DNA from: Pseudomonadota bacterium
GTDB lineage: Bacteria; Pseudomonadota; Alphaproteobacteria; Acetobacterales; Acetobacteraceae
Length of the DNA: 37,978 bases
Reading direction: 5' to 3'
NCBI GenBank assembly: GCA_021801255.1
Contig: JAJYYH010000052.1
Span: forward strand, 1-37,978
Both the position numbers and the translations under genes were made by a program. How positions within the stretch are numbered: position 1 is the stretch's first letter; every line of letters begins with the position of its first letter. The notes below the pieces were generated by a model. It saw only the letters and a list, made by a program, of their open reading frames with translations, had not been told where the DNA came from and did not search any database. Below are positions 1 through 7,281 of this stretch, in pieces.

Positions 1-797
1 CCGACCGCCCGACTGCCCCGACTTGCCCACTTCGATGCTCCATCCCGACATGAGCCGAAGTAACTATCCGACGCAGCCGAATCGCGCCTACCACAGACAT
101 CAGAAAAAATGAGGGGATTCTTGAGGTCGGCCATACCAAGTTGCACAGGCTGCTCGCCAAATGGTAACGCCCTGTCAGCAGGAAAATAAGAGAAAAGCGT
201 AGTATGTGGCGGAAGTGATTGCTCTATAGCTGAAAATAATATATGTTGTATTGGATGCTCGCCAGTAATCTGGCCTGTTTGAAAATTGATTGTTAGATTC
301 AACTCAATTTGTTTTGTGCGGCCCAAAGAAGTTATTTCTCCGTTCAGCTCTGTATCAGCCCTTTTCAACGCCTCTTGGCCCGCTTGCGAGCTGAGGTAGG
401 CCACAACCTGGGCCGGCGCGGAAAAAGCAAGGCCTGCATTTTGTTGAGCCAAGTTTTGCCTAATATTCGGGATTAATTCCAGAATTTTTTTAATATCCTG
501 GTCGGCTAGTTCATATGTGCATTTTATAACAAGCTTCTTGTCTGGCTTGTTCGTCAGGGCTTTACTAAAGAGTTTTTGGGGCATATGGGGCGACATGGCC
601 CCCAAAGATTGAAGAATCTGGTTGGTCTCTTGCAGCGTTCTTGGGGCCAGCACGCCCTTCGCGAGTCTAATGGCGTCGAGAATCGTCGTCTTGCCGACTG
701 CGTTGGGGCCGATGATCACGCTCACCTGAGTATCGAATTCTACGTCAATCTCTTCTAACGCTCGAAAGTTCTGTATTCGTAATCTACTTAGCTTCAT
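1..797 (-). CDS. AAA/OLD-like ATP-binding protein, 3' end missing
   Basis: The frame opens with ATG at 797 and stays open leftwards to base 1, so the protein's C-terminus is outside the window or lost. The N-terminus (MKLSRLRIQNFRALEEIDVEF) is typical of SMC/RecF/OLD-like ATPases that sit on DNA ends or act in defence. A Walker A motif, GPNAVGKTT, lies near residues 31-39. The segment YFPADRALPFGEQPVQLG near residues 205-225 also looks like a genuine family motif. After about base 115 the translation becomes Ser/Arg-rich and unlike such proteins, so the gene may be interrupted there. Codon use is clearly more AT-rich than in the core genes to the right, which suggests transfer. The function is not known; a defence or repair ATPase is only a guess. 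Confidence 0.7.
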   Translation of the reverse strand, partial: MKLSRLRIQNFRALEEIDVEFDTQVSVIIGPNAVGKTTILDAIRLAKGVLAPRTLQETNQILQSLGAMSPHMPQKLFSKALTNKPDKKLVIKCTYELADQDIKKILELIPNIRQNLAQQNAGLAFSAPAQVVAYLSSQAGQEALKRADTELNGEITSLGRTKQIELNLTINFQTGQITGEHPIQHILFSAIEQSLPPHTTLFSYFPADRALPFGEQPVQLGMADLKNPLIFSDVCGRRDSAASDSYFGSCRDGASKWASRGSRAV

Positions 798-839
798 GCG
801 GGCTTTCTCCATTTTTGGCCCACAAGGGCGTCACGGGAT

Positions 840-882
840 CCAAGGGCCTTCGGTCCTTGGCGGGTCGAGGGCAGCGCACTCG
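840..882. repeat. double-hairpin repeat, left copy
   Basis: A 21-base palindrome (840-860, one G-T pair in the stem) is followed by the spacer CGGGT (861-865) and a 17-base palindrome CGAGGGCAGCGCACTCG with one mismatch (866-882). A run of seven T follows on the plus strand (about 884-890). The same architecture, with the identical spacer, recurs at 37505-37547. It lies between two leftward genes, so on the transcribed strand it could fold as an RNA, but the T-run is on the wrong strand for a terminator of the dehydrogenase. Most likely it is a dispersed REP-like element. Confidence 0.7.
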
Positions 883-896
883 CCTTTTTTTCCCAC

Positions 897-1904
897 TCAA
901 AACATCTCCGGCGCAATGACATTTTGCGGGCGTGGCCCGAGCAGGGCGGCGCGCATGGTTTCGGCGGATTTCACGCGGATATCGGTCCAGGCCTCGGGGG
1001 TATGGAAGGCGGAATGCGGGGTGATGATCAGGCGGCCTTCGACCCAGGGTGCGTGGTCGCGATAGGCGCGGAGCAGGGTGGGGAGGGGTTCGATCGGCGG
1101 TTCCACCGGCAGCACATCGAGGCCGGCGCCGGCGATGTGGCCGGATTGCATGAGTTCGGCGAGGGCCTCGACGTCGAGGATGGGGCCGCGCGCCGTATTG
1201 ATGACGAGCGCGCCCTGGGGCAGCCGCGCGAGTTCGCGCGCGCCGAGCAGGCCGCTTGTTTCCGGGGTGAGAGGGGTGTGGATCGAGAGCGTGTCGGATT
1301 TTTCAAGCAATTCGTCGAGGCCGCGGGCGCGGGCGATGCCAAGCGCGCGTTCGACGCCGTTCGGCTGATAGGGATCATACGCGATGACACGCATCCCGAA
1401 GGCCTTGGCGCGGAGCGCCGCGGCGGTGCCGATGCGCCCGAGGCCGAGAATGCCCAAGGTGAGGGTATCGTTGCGGCGGATCAGGGGGTGTTCGAGATAG
1501 GTCCAGGCGGCGGGCGGGTTGGCGCGCTGCGCCGCGTGGTGGAGGGCGATGCCGCGGCGCAGCGTCAGCATGAGCGCGATGGCGTGATCGGCGACCTCGG
1601 TTGTGCCGTAATCGGGCACGTTGCAGACCAGGATGCCGCGCGCGGCGCAGGCGGCGCGGTCGAGCCGGTCGTAGCCCACACCCATGCGCACGATGGCGCG
1701 CAGTTTCGCGAATCGCGCGAGTTGCTCGCCGGGAACAAAGTGGCGGAAGATCATCAGGCCGGTGGCCTCGGCGCAGGCAGCGTCGGGGAGGTCTTCAAGG
1801 CACGTCGCGGCGTGGAACGCGATTTTCACGCCGGGGCCGAAGATATCGCGCTCCACTTGGTCGTCGGGGTAGAGTGCTTCAGAATAAAGCACGAATTCGC
1901 TCAC
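897..1904 (-). CDS. D-2-hydroxyacid dehydrogenase, CtBP-like
   Basis: This 335-residue cytoplasmic NAD(P)-dependent oxidoreductase belongs to the D-isomer-specific 2-hydroxyacid dehydrogenase family (phosphoglycerate dehydrogenase, hydroxypyruvate reductase, CtBP). The nucleotide-binding motif GLGRIG is at residues 154-159. The catalytic set is visible: Arg239 in NTARG, Glu268 in DVLPVEPP and His297 in ITPHSAF. His297 is followed by AFHTPEA, as in the CtBP-like branch, rather than the more common Gly-Gly pattern. Length is normal. It is transcribed away from the atp operon, with about 160 bases between the two starts. Substrate cannot be read from sequence. Hydroxypyruvate or glyoxylate reduction would suit a methylotroph, but that is inference from context. 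Confidence 0.88.
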   Translation of the reverse strand: MSEFVLYSEALYPDDQVERDIFGPGVKIAFHAATCLEDLPDAACAEATGLMIFRHFVPGEQLARFAKLRAIVRMGVGYDRLDRAACAARGILVCNVPDYGTTEVADHAIALMLTLRRGIALHHAAQRANPPAAWTYLEHPLIRRNDTLTLGILGLGRIGTAAALRAKAFGMRVIAYDPYQPNGVERALGIARARGLDELLEKSDTLSIHTPLTPETSGLLGARELARLPQGALVINTARGPILDVEALAELMQSGHIAGAGLDVLPVEPPIEPLPTLLRAYRDHAPWVEGRLIITPHSAFHTPEAWTDIRVKSAETMRAALLGPRPQNVIAPEMF

Positions 1905-1990
1905 GCTGGCCTCCCTGATTGCTCGCTCGGATGCGGCGCCATGCTGCCCTTCGGGTGGCGGAGCGGCAAGGTGAGGCGGCTCAAGCGTTC

Positions 1991-2019
1991 TTGACAGCGT
2001 CGTCCCCGGCCTCTAGCAA
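1991..2019 (+). promoter_or_regulatory. candidate sigma70-type promoter for the atp operon
   Basis: A perfect TTGACA box at 1991-1996 is followed after exactly 17 bases by TAGCAA (2014-2019), which matches three of six positions of the -10 consensus. It lies upstream of atpI in the only non-coding stretch before the operon. The strong -35 and ideal spacing support it; the weak -10 does not. Confidence 0.45.
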
Positions 2020-2064
2020 GCGCCTGCCTTCCGGCGGGGCGACTTGCCGAGCGGGGAATGGGCG

Positions 2065-2394
2065 GTGAACCAGAACGGGGGTGAGGAGCAGGAGCGCGGC
2101 GCGGCCTCGTTCGAGGCGCGGCTGGCGGCGGCACGCGACAGGCGGGGGCTGGATCAGCCTCCGGCACCGGCGCCCGAGACGGCGCCCGACGGCTTGTCGT
2201 CGAATGCCCTGGCGCTTGGCCTGCGGGTCGGGGTGGAGCTGCTTTCGGCCCTGGTGGTGGCGCTCGCCATCGGCTATGGGCTGGATCGCTGGCTGCACAC
2301 GAGGCCGTTGTTTCTCGCGGTCTTTGTGCTCCTCGGGGGGGCCGCGGGGGTGTTGAATGTCTGGCGCGTGGTGGGACCGCGCCCGGAGAAATAG
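2065..2394 (+). CDS. atpI: ATP synthase protein I
   Basis: AtpI is a small membrane protein that helps assemble the c-ring of the F-type ATP synthase. About 109 residues follow the GTG at 2065, which has GGGGAA a few bases upstream. A TTG at 2044 in the same frame would add seven residues. After a charged Pro-rich N-terminus come two hydrophobic segments, the first near LRVGVELLSALVVALAIGYGLD and the second near LFLAVFVLLGGAAGVLNVWR. The Gly-x-Gly-x-Asp region (GYGLDRW) and the end LNVWRVV are typical of the family. It leads the F0 operon, its usual place in alphaproteobacteria. Confidence 0.88.
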   Translation: MNQNGGEEQERGAASFEARLAAARDRRGLDQPPAPAPETAPDGLSSNALALGLRVGVELLSALVVALAIGYGLDRWLHTRPLFLAVFVLLGGAAGVLNVWRVVGPRPEK

Positions 2395-2478
2395 CGGCGC
2401 CCAGGGACGTTCCCGGGGAAGTTAGCGACGGGGTCATATCCCCGGCTCGGTCGAGCCGGAGAAGTGGGAGAGCGGGTT

Positions 2479-3237
2479 TTGGCGGCGAACGGTTCGGGCA
2501 TCGACGCATTGGGGCAGTTTCGCTTGGGCCATGGCCTCGGCGAGGTCGGCGGCGCGGTGAATTTCACCAATTCCAACGAAATCATGATGCTCGCCGGTGC
2601 GCTGATCCTGGGTCTGATCTATTTCGGCATGAAGCCGCGCGCCATGGTGCCGGGGCGGCTGCAGGCCGTGGCGGAAATGCTCTATGATTTCATTTACACC
2701 ATGTGCATCGAACAGATCGGCGAGGAGGGAAAGCGCTACTTTCCCTTCGTGTTCACGCTGTTCAGCTTCATCCTGTTCGGCAATCTGCTTGGCCTGTTCC
2801 CCTATTTCTTTACCTTCACGAGCCATATCGCGGTGACCGGAGCGCTGGCGCTGCTAGTGATCGTCCTCGTCACTGGCGTTGCCCTGCGCGCGCATGGGCT
2901 GCATTTCTTCACTTATTTCTTCCCCGCCGGGGTGCCGAAACTTCTGGCGCCGCTGATCATTCCGATCGAGATCCTCTCCTATCTCTCGCGGCCGATTTCG
3001 CTCTCCATCCGACTTTTCGCCAACATGACCGCCGGGCATGTGATGTTCGAGGTCTTCGCGAGTTTCATGATCATGCTGGTGGGCGCGCTCGGCGCGTTCG
3101 GCTATGTGCTGGCGGTGGGTCCGCTGGTGATCAACATCGCGTTGATGGGTTTCGAACTCCTGGTGGCGTTTCTTCAGGCCTATGTGTTTGCCATCCTTAC
3201 TTGCATCTACCTGCATGACGCGGTGCATCTGCACTGA
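2479..3237 (+). CDS. atpB: ATP synthase F0 subunit a
   Basis: Subunit a forms the proton half-channels against the c-ring. The multi-pass protein contains SIRLFANMTAGH, which carries the essential Arg of the proton path, and the C-terminal helix with FELLVAFLQAYVFAILTCIYL. I chose TTG at 2479, giving MAANGSGIDALGQF, because alphaproteobacterial AtpB usually begins M(A)xxSPIDALxQF and GGGAG lies a suitable distance upstream. A GTG at 2464 would add five residues but would sit almost on top of its own Shine-Dalgarno sequence. The product is about 252 residues, normal for the family. It lies 84 bases after atpI and 59 bases before atpE. Confidence 0.95.
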   Translation: MAANGSGIDALGQFRLGHGLGEVGGAVNFTNSNEIMMLAGALILGLIYFGMKPRAMVPGRLQAVAEMLYDFIYTMCIEQIGEEGKRYFPFVFTLFSFILFGNLLGLFPYFFTFTSHIAVTGALALLVIVLVTGVALRAHGLHFFTYFFPAGVPKLLAPLIIPIEILSYLSRPISLSIRLFANMTAGHVMFEVFASFMIMLVGALGAFGYVLAVGPLVINIALMGFELLVAFLQAYVFAILTCIYLHDAVHLH

Positions 3238-3296
3238 ACGCGGCAGGTTTCCCCGTTAATCGCTTCGCTTTCGTCAATTGAAAGGATAGATCAATC

Positions 3297-3521
3297 ATGG
3301 ACGTCGCTGCTGCTAAGGCCCTGGGCGCCGGGCTTGCTGTCATCGCGCTCGCCGGTGTCGGTGTCGGTATCGGTAACATTTTCTCGTCTCTGGTGAGCAG
3401 CATCGCGCGCAATCCGGCGGCGCGCGACCAGGTTTTCGGCCTCGCCATTCTCGGCTTCGCGCTGACCGAGGCGGTGGCGCTGTTCGCGCTGATGATGTCG
3501 TTCCTGCTGCTGTTCACCTGA
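3297..3521 (+). CDS. atpE: ATP synthase F0 subunit c
   Basis: This 74-residue hairpin proteolipid makes up the rotor ring. Two transmembrane helices flank the polar loop RNPAARD (Arg38, Asn39, Pro40). The ion-binding carboxylate is Glu58 in [10 protein letters not shown]. Helix 1 has the Gly-rich pattern GVGVGIGN expected for close helix packing. There is no obvious sodium-binding set, so proton coupling is likely. GAAAGGA sits 8-15 bases before the ATG, the best ribosome site in the operon, as expected for the subunit needed in many copies. Confidence 0.96.
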   Translation: MDVAAAKALGAGLAVIALAGVGVGIGNIFSSLVSSIARNPAARDQVFGLAILGFALTEAVALFALMMSFLLLFT

Positions 3522-3552
3522 AGCGCCGCAGGCCGTCCCCGGGACCTCGAAG

Positions 3553-4134
3553 ATGAAGCGTCTCCCCGCCCTGTTCACCGCGAGCGTGCTTCTGCTGCCC
3601 ACCCTGGCCTGGGCGGAGGAAGAAAAGGGCATGCCACAGCTCGACTTTGCCAATCCGCTGCTGGTGAGCCAGGTGGTATGGCTGGCGCTGATTTTTCTCG
3701 CGCTCTATCTGCTATTGGCGCATTGGGGCCTGCCGCTGATCGGCAGCGTGCTGGAGGATCGGGCGCGGCGCATCGCCGCCGATCTTGACGCCGCGCGCGG
3801 CGCCAAGCGGGCGGCGGACGAGGCGATCGCCGAATTGACCGCGGCGACGCGCCATGCCCACGCCGAGGCGCAGGCGGCGATCGTGGCGGCGACCGAACGG
3901 GCGAGAAGCGAGGCCGCGGCCCAGACCAGCGCGCTCAATGCCCGGCTGCAGGCCGATCTCGCGGCGGCGGAGGCGCGCATCGCCGCGGCCGAGCGGGCGG
4001 CGCGCGGAGCGCTTATCGAGGCGGCGCGCGAGACGGCGGCGACGATCATCGCCCGCCTGACCGGCCGCACCCCGGAGGCATGGCGCCTTGACGCGGCGAT
4101 CAGCGCGGTGCAGGCCGCACGCGGCGCCAACTGA
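3553..4134 (+). CDS. atpF2: ATP synthase F0 subunit b' (peripheral stalk)
   Basis: Subunit b' pairs with b to form the peripheral stalk in alphaproteobacteria and phototrophs. The 193-residue protein starts with a signal-peptide-like stretch (LPALFTASVLLLPTLAWAEEE), then a membrane helix (about residues 37-58) and a long Ala/Glu/Arg-rich coiled coil to the end. The N-terminal signal-like extension is common in b' but absent from the b subunit that follows. It lies 31 bases after atpE and 12 bases before atpF. Confidence 0.9.
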   Translation: MKRLPALFTASVLLLPTLAWAEEEKGMPQLDFANPLLVSQVVWLALIFLALYLLLAHWGLPLIGSVLEDRARRIAADLDAARGAKRAADEAIAELTAATRHAHAEAQAAIVAATERARSEAAAQTSALNARLQADLAAAEARIAAAERAARGALIEAARETAATIIARLTGRTPEAWRLDAAISAVQAARGAN

Positions 4135-4146
4135 GGGAGAAAGACG

Positions 4147-4662
4147 ATGCAATGGGAAGCCCTTGCCAATTCGCCCTTTGAACGCCCGACCTTCTGGGTC
4201 GCGGTTGCCTTCGTGCTATTCTTTGCTCTCCTCGGCAAGCGTTTGTTCGCCGCCCTCAACACCCTGCTCGATGCCCGTGCCGAGGCGGTGCGCCGTGAAC
4301 TCGAGGAGGCCGCCCGACTGCGCCGCGAGGCCGAGGATATGCTGCGCGATGCCCGGGCGTCGCGCGAGACGGCGCTCGCCGAGGCGCGGGCGCTCATCGA
4401 ATCCGCCGAGGTCGAGGCGGCGCGTCTGGCCGAGGCAGTGCGCGAGGAGGCCGAGGCGAGTGCGCGGCGGCGCGAACAGATGGCGCATGCCCGGATTGCC
4501 GCGGCCGAAAAGGCGGCGCTGACCAGCGTCCGACGGGCTGCCGCCGATATCGCGACCGAGGTCGCGCGCCAGGTGATCGCCGCCGATCTTGATGCCGATA
4601 CCGGCGCCGCCCTGGTGGACAGCGCGATTGCCGGATTGCCGGCTGCCCTCCGCGCTGCCTGA
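4147..4662 (+). CDS. atpF: ATP synthase F0 subunit b
   Basis: A 171-residue stalk subunit. A single N-terminal membrane helix (about residues 13-32, FWVAVAFVLFFALLGKRLF) is followed by a charged coiled coil of about 125 residues. GAGGGAGAAAG lies just before the ATG. The F1 genes do not follow; in Rhodospirillales F0 and F1 are usually separate operons. The next frame overlaps its 3' end. Confidence 0.93.
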   Translation: MQWEALANSPFERPTFWVAVAFVLFFALLGKRLFAALNTLLDARAEAVRRELEEAARLRREAEDMLRDARASRETALAEARALIESAEVEAARLAEAVREEAEASARRREQMAHARIAAAEKAALTSVRRAAADIATEVARQVIAADLDADTGAALVDSAIAGLPAALRAA

Positions 4663-5224
4663 GGCGCGTCGAGCCGGCGCCCCCGCGGCGGCCAATCCGG
4701 CGCGCCGCGCCCTCCTCGCGCTGCCCTTGCTGATGCTTTCCTGTGGCCGTGCGAAGTCACCTCCGCCCGCTGTTGTGGGTCTGCCACGGGTGCTCGACCG
4801 GCGCCGCACGCTGCCCGACTGGCTCGGCGAAATCCGCGATCCCGACGGCATCATCCGCCAGACCCTGCTGGCGCCCTACCCGATCGCGACACTCGTTCAG
4901 CACGGTTTTACCGAGGGCCTGGAGCGGCGCGGCGAACTGGCCCTCGATGCGCCACCGCGGCTTGATCTGCGCATCGAAATTCATCGTTTCGAATGTATCG
5001 CGGTGCTTCGCCTCGACGCCGCGGCCGATCTCGATCTGGTGCTGAGCGAGGCGGGATCGGGGCGTGAGCGTGATCGCCAACGTGCCTTGTGCAACTTCGC
5101 CGCGCCGCTGCCTGTGGGAGAGGGCGCGACGGCCACGGCACTCCGCCAGATGTCGCGCCAGCTGCTCGACGCGGTGGTCAAGGAGGGCCTCGACGCGCCC
5201 CGCTTCCGCGCCGGGTTGGCCTAG
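4628..5224 (+). CDS. putative lipoprotein, function unknown
   Basis: About 198 residues from TTG at 4628. The frame is open further upstream (TTG 4589, ATG 4592), so the start is uncertain; all choices overlap the end of atpF. A basic n-region and hydrophobic core end in LMLSC, a lipobox with Cys near residue 39, so export and lipid attachment are likely. The body resembles the small periplasmic auxiliary lipoproteins of ABC/MCE-type transport (PqiC/YmbA style): a domain with alternating polar and hydrophobic strands (LDLRIEIHRFECIAVLRLDAAADL) and a late helix with Met-Ser-Arg-Gln-Leu. That assignment is tentative. Its last 47 bases overlap the convergent ATP-grasp gene. Confidence 0.6.
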   Translation: MPDCRLPSALPEARRAGAPAAANPARRALLALPLLMLSCGRAKSPPPAVVGLPRVLDRRRTLPDWLGEIRDPDGIIRQTLLAPYPIATLVQHGFTEGLERRGELALDAPPRLDLRIEIHRFECIAVLRLDAAADLDLVLSEAGSGRERDRQRALCNFAAPLPVGEGATATALRQMSRQLLDAVVKEGLDAPRFRAGLA

Positions 5225-6380
5225 ATAGCGCGGCATTTCTGGCCGGGCCGGCCATCGTTGCGCATTCTTCTGCCCGGGCCAGGATGCGTTCGCGGCGCGC
5301 GCGCAGCCTGGCATGGACGCGCATGGCGTCCCGCCCGGCTGCGCGCACGGTGCAGAGCGGCGCATGGGCTGGAACATACTCTCCCGCCAAGGGCCGATCA
5401 GCGGTCCAGGCCGGCCAGTTGAACGCCGCCGGCAGGCGTGTGGCCTGTCGGGCATAAACGATGGCAGCGGCCGCGGCTGCCGGGAAAATCGGCGGGCGGG
5501 TCGGCAAAGAGCCGCGACAGGCGGCCAGATGCCAGCGAAACACCGGCCCCGGCGCGAGGTCGAGCGTCGCGCCGGGGCGTGGATTGATTTCCAGGAGATC
5601 GAAATCTCCCTCCCGGACCAGGAAATCCGCGCTATTGAGCCCGACCAGGCCGCTCGCCGCTACGAGTTTCGCGACCGCCGCCGTCATCGCCGCCGCGATC
5701 GTCGGCGCCAGCGGGGCCGGCCGCAGCGCGCCGCCGTAGCGGAAAGCCGCATGCGGTACGGGATCGCTCCATTGCGCGGTGAAAAACAATAGCATCGCGT
5801 GCTGCCCATCGGCGAGAAACAGCGCCGAGATCGGCTTTCCCGCGACGCGGCGCTGCAGGTAGTGTCCCGGCGCGGGGGCATGGCCGAGCGGGACCGCGCG
5901 GATATGCCCCCCGCCGGCCGCCCCCGCCTGCTTTTCGAGCCAGCCCGCGTCGGGGGCGGCGTCCTGGCGGATCGCTGGATGGGAAATGCCGAGGCGAGCG
6001 CAGATCGCGGCGAAACGGGCGGGGGTTTTTAGCGCCCGGACCACCGCGGGGACATTGCCGAGCAGCGGCAGGGAGGGCGCCAGGGTGGTGAGGTGCTCCG
6101 GGCAGGCCTCGAACCCGCTGCCATAGACCAGCCCGACCGGCGGCGCTCGCCCGCGCCGGAGCGCGGCCAGCGCGGCGCGGCAGGACGCGGGATCGAGCCC
6201 CCCCGCGGCATCGCTCGAGACGCGGTGGAAAGCGACGGCCAGCGCCCGCGTATCGGCGTCGCCGAAGCCATCAGCGATGAGCGGCGCATAGCCCGTGCGC
6301 ACCGCCGCGGCAGCCAGCGCGCGCGCCGCAAGGGCGACGATGAGAATCGTCGGCCGCGGCGCTGACGCCTCAGCCGGCAA
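5178..6380 (-). CDS. ATP-grasp protein of the H4MPT gene set
   Basis: About 400 residues from TTG at 6380, which overlaps the mtdB stop by 11 bases; an upstream in-frame start at 6422 would overlap mtdB further. ATP-grasp enzymes join a carboxylate to an amine or thiol. The C-terminal half shows the fold's signature GLNSADFLVREGDFDLLEIN, in which the Asp and Glu-x-Asn bind Mg-ATP, followed by PRPGATLDL. The N-terminal third (TILIVALAARALAAAAVRTGY) is the usual preceding alpha/beta domain. A conserved ATP-grasp protein accompanies H4MPT genes in methylotrophs and is thought to act in cofactor biosynthesis, perhaps adding an amino acid to the side chain. The position directly after mtdB supports that role; the exact reaction is unproven. 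The C-terminal tail is Arg-rich. Confidence 0.8.
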   Translation of the reverse strand: MPAEASAPRPTILIVALAARALAAAAVRTGYAPLIADGFGDADTRALAVAFHRVSSDAAGGLDPASCRAALAALRRGRAPPVGLVYGSGFEACPEHLTTLAPSLPLLGNVPAVVRALKTPARFAAICARLGISHPAIRQDAAPDAGWLEKQAGAAGGGHIRAVPLGHAPAPGHYLQRRVAGKPISALFLADGQHAMLLFFTAQWSDPVPHAAFRYGGALRPAPLAPTIAAAMTAAVAKLVAASGLVGLNSADFLVREGDFDLLEINPRPGATLDLAPGPVFRWHLAACRGSLPTRPPIFPAAAAAAIVYARQATRLPAAFNWPAWTADRPLAGEYVPAHAPLCTVRAAGRDAMRVHARLRARRERILARAEECATMAGPARNAALSRPTRRGSGARRGPP

Positions 6381-7266
6381 GTTCGCGGGCGAGGGCAAAA
6401 GCGTCGCGGAAATCGAAGGCAACCGGCTTTTCCGCCTCGATCATGCGACGGAAAAGCCCAAACTCGGTCTGGTATTTGGTCTGGCCGATGGCGAGCGCGC
6501 CCAAGCCACGCGCCTGGCCGGCACCGAGCGGGACGCCGTCGGCCATCGCGTCGAGCCCCTCGATGCCGGAGGGCGGCACGGCATTGACATCGGCGGCGAC
6601 GAGCAGCGCTTGCGCAGTCGCGATCTGCACGGCGGAGAGAATCTGCACACCCGCGCGGCCGGCGCAGAAGACGATTTCGGCGTCCGCCACCAGCGCCGCC
6701 TTGCGCGCTTCCGTGCTGCCGTCGGCGGCATCGACCGAGACATTGAAGCGTCGCGAGATCTCGGCCGCCGCCTTGGCGACACGCTCGACCCCATCATGGC
6801 CGACCAGGGTGACGGCAGCGCCGTTCAGCGCCGCGATCACGCCGGAAGCGAAACCGACCACGCCGGTTGCGCCAAACACCACCACGCGCTGGCCGGAAAG
6901 TTCCTGGCCATGCGCCGATTTCAGCAGTTTCTCGGCGCGCGCCACCATCGCCGCGGCGGTCGTGAAGGAGCCGGCGGGATCGGCGAAGAGCGAGACCTTG
7001 AAGGGCGGCACCATCGCCTTTTTCGCGATCTCCATCATGTCGAGAGCGACGAGCGCGTCCTTGCCGGCGAAGAAAATGCCTGTGCGCACACCCGCTTTGG
7101 GCGGGCGCGAGAAAATGGCGTCCTGCACCAGCGGCGTGATATCGTCGAGCGTGACGTTGTTATAGGGCAGCACGGCATCGTAGCCGGCGTCGAGCGCCAT
7201 GTGCACATCGAAGGGGCTGGCGTGCTTAAGCGGGCTCAGCAGATGCAGGATGTGTTTCTCGGCCAT
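6370..7266 (-). CDS. mtdB: methylene-H4MPT dehydrogenase
   Basis: MtdB oxidises methylene-tetrahydromethanopterin to methenyl-H4MPT with NAD(P)+ in formaldehyde oxidation. The 298-residue protein begins ILHLLSPLKHASPFDVHMA and contains FADPAGSFTTAAAMVA, both strongly conserved in MtdA/MtdB. A Rossmann segment VVVFGATGVVGFASGVIAAL lies near residues 130-150. The 'GHDGVERV' stretch after the second strand and the C-terminus with GALAIGQTKYQTEFGLFRRM follow the MtdB rather than the NADP-only MtdA pattern, so NAD(P) use is expected. It is the middle gene of a leftward operon, 15 bases after the beta-RFAP synthase gene and overlapping the ATP-grasp gene. Confidence 0.92.
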   Translation of the reverse strand: MAEKHILHLLSPLKHASPFDVHMALDAGYDAVLPYNNVTLDDITPLVQDAIFSRPPKAGVRTGIFFAGKDALVALDMMEIAKKAMVPPFKVSLFADPAGSFTTAAAMVARAEKLLKSAHGQELSGQRVVVFGATGVVGFASGVIAALNGAAVTLVGHDGVERVAKAAAEISRRFNVSVDAADGSTEARKAALVADAEIVFCAGRAGVQILSAVQIATAQALLVAADVNAVPPSGIEGLDAMADGVPLGAGQARGLGALAIGQTKYQTEFGLFRRMIEAEKPVAFDFRDAFALARELAG

Positions 7267-7281
7267 CGCGTTTTTCCTTGG

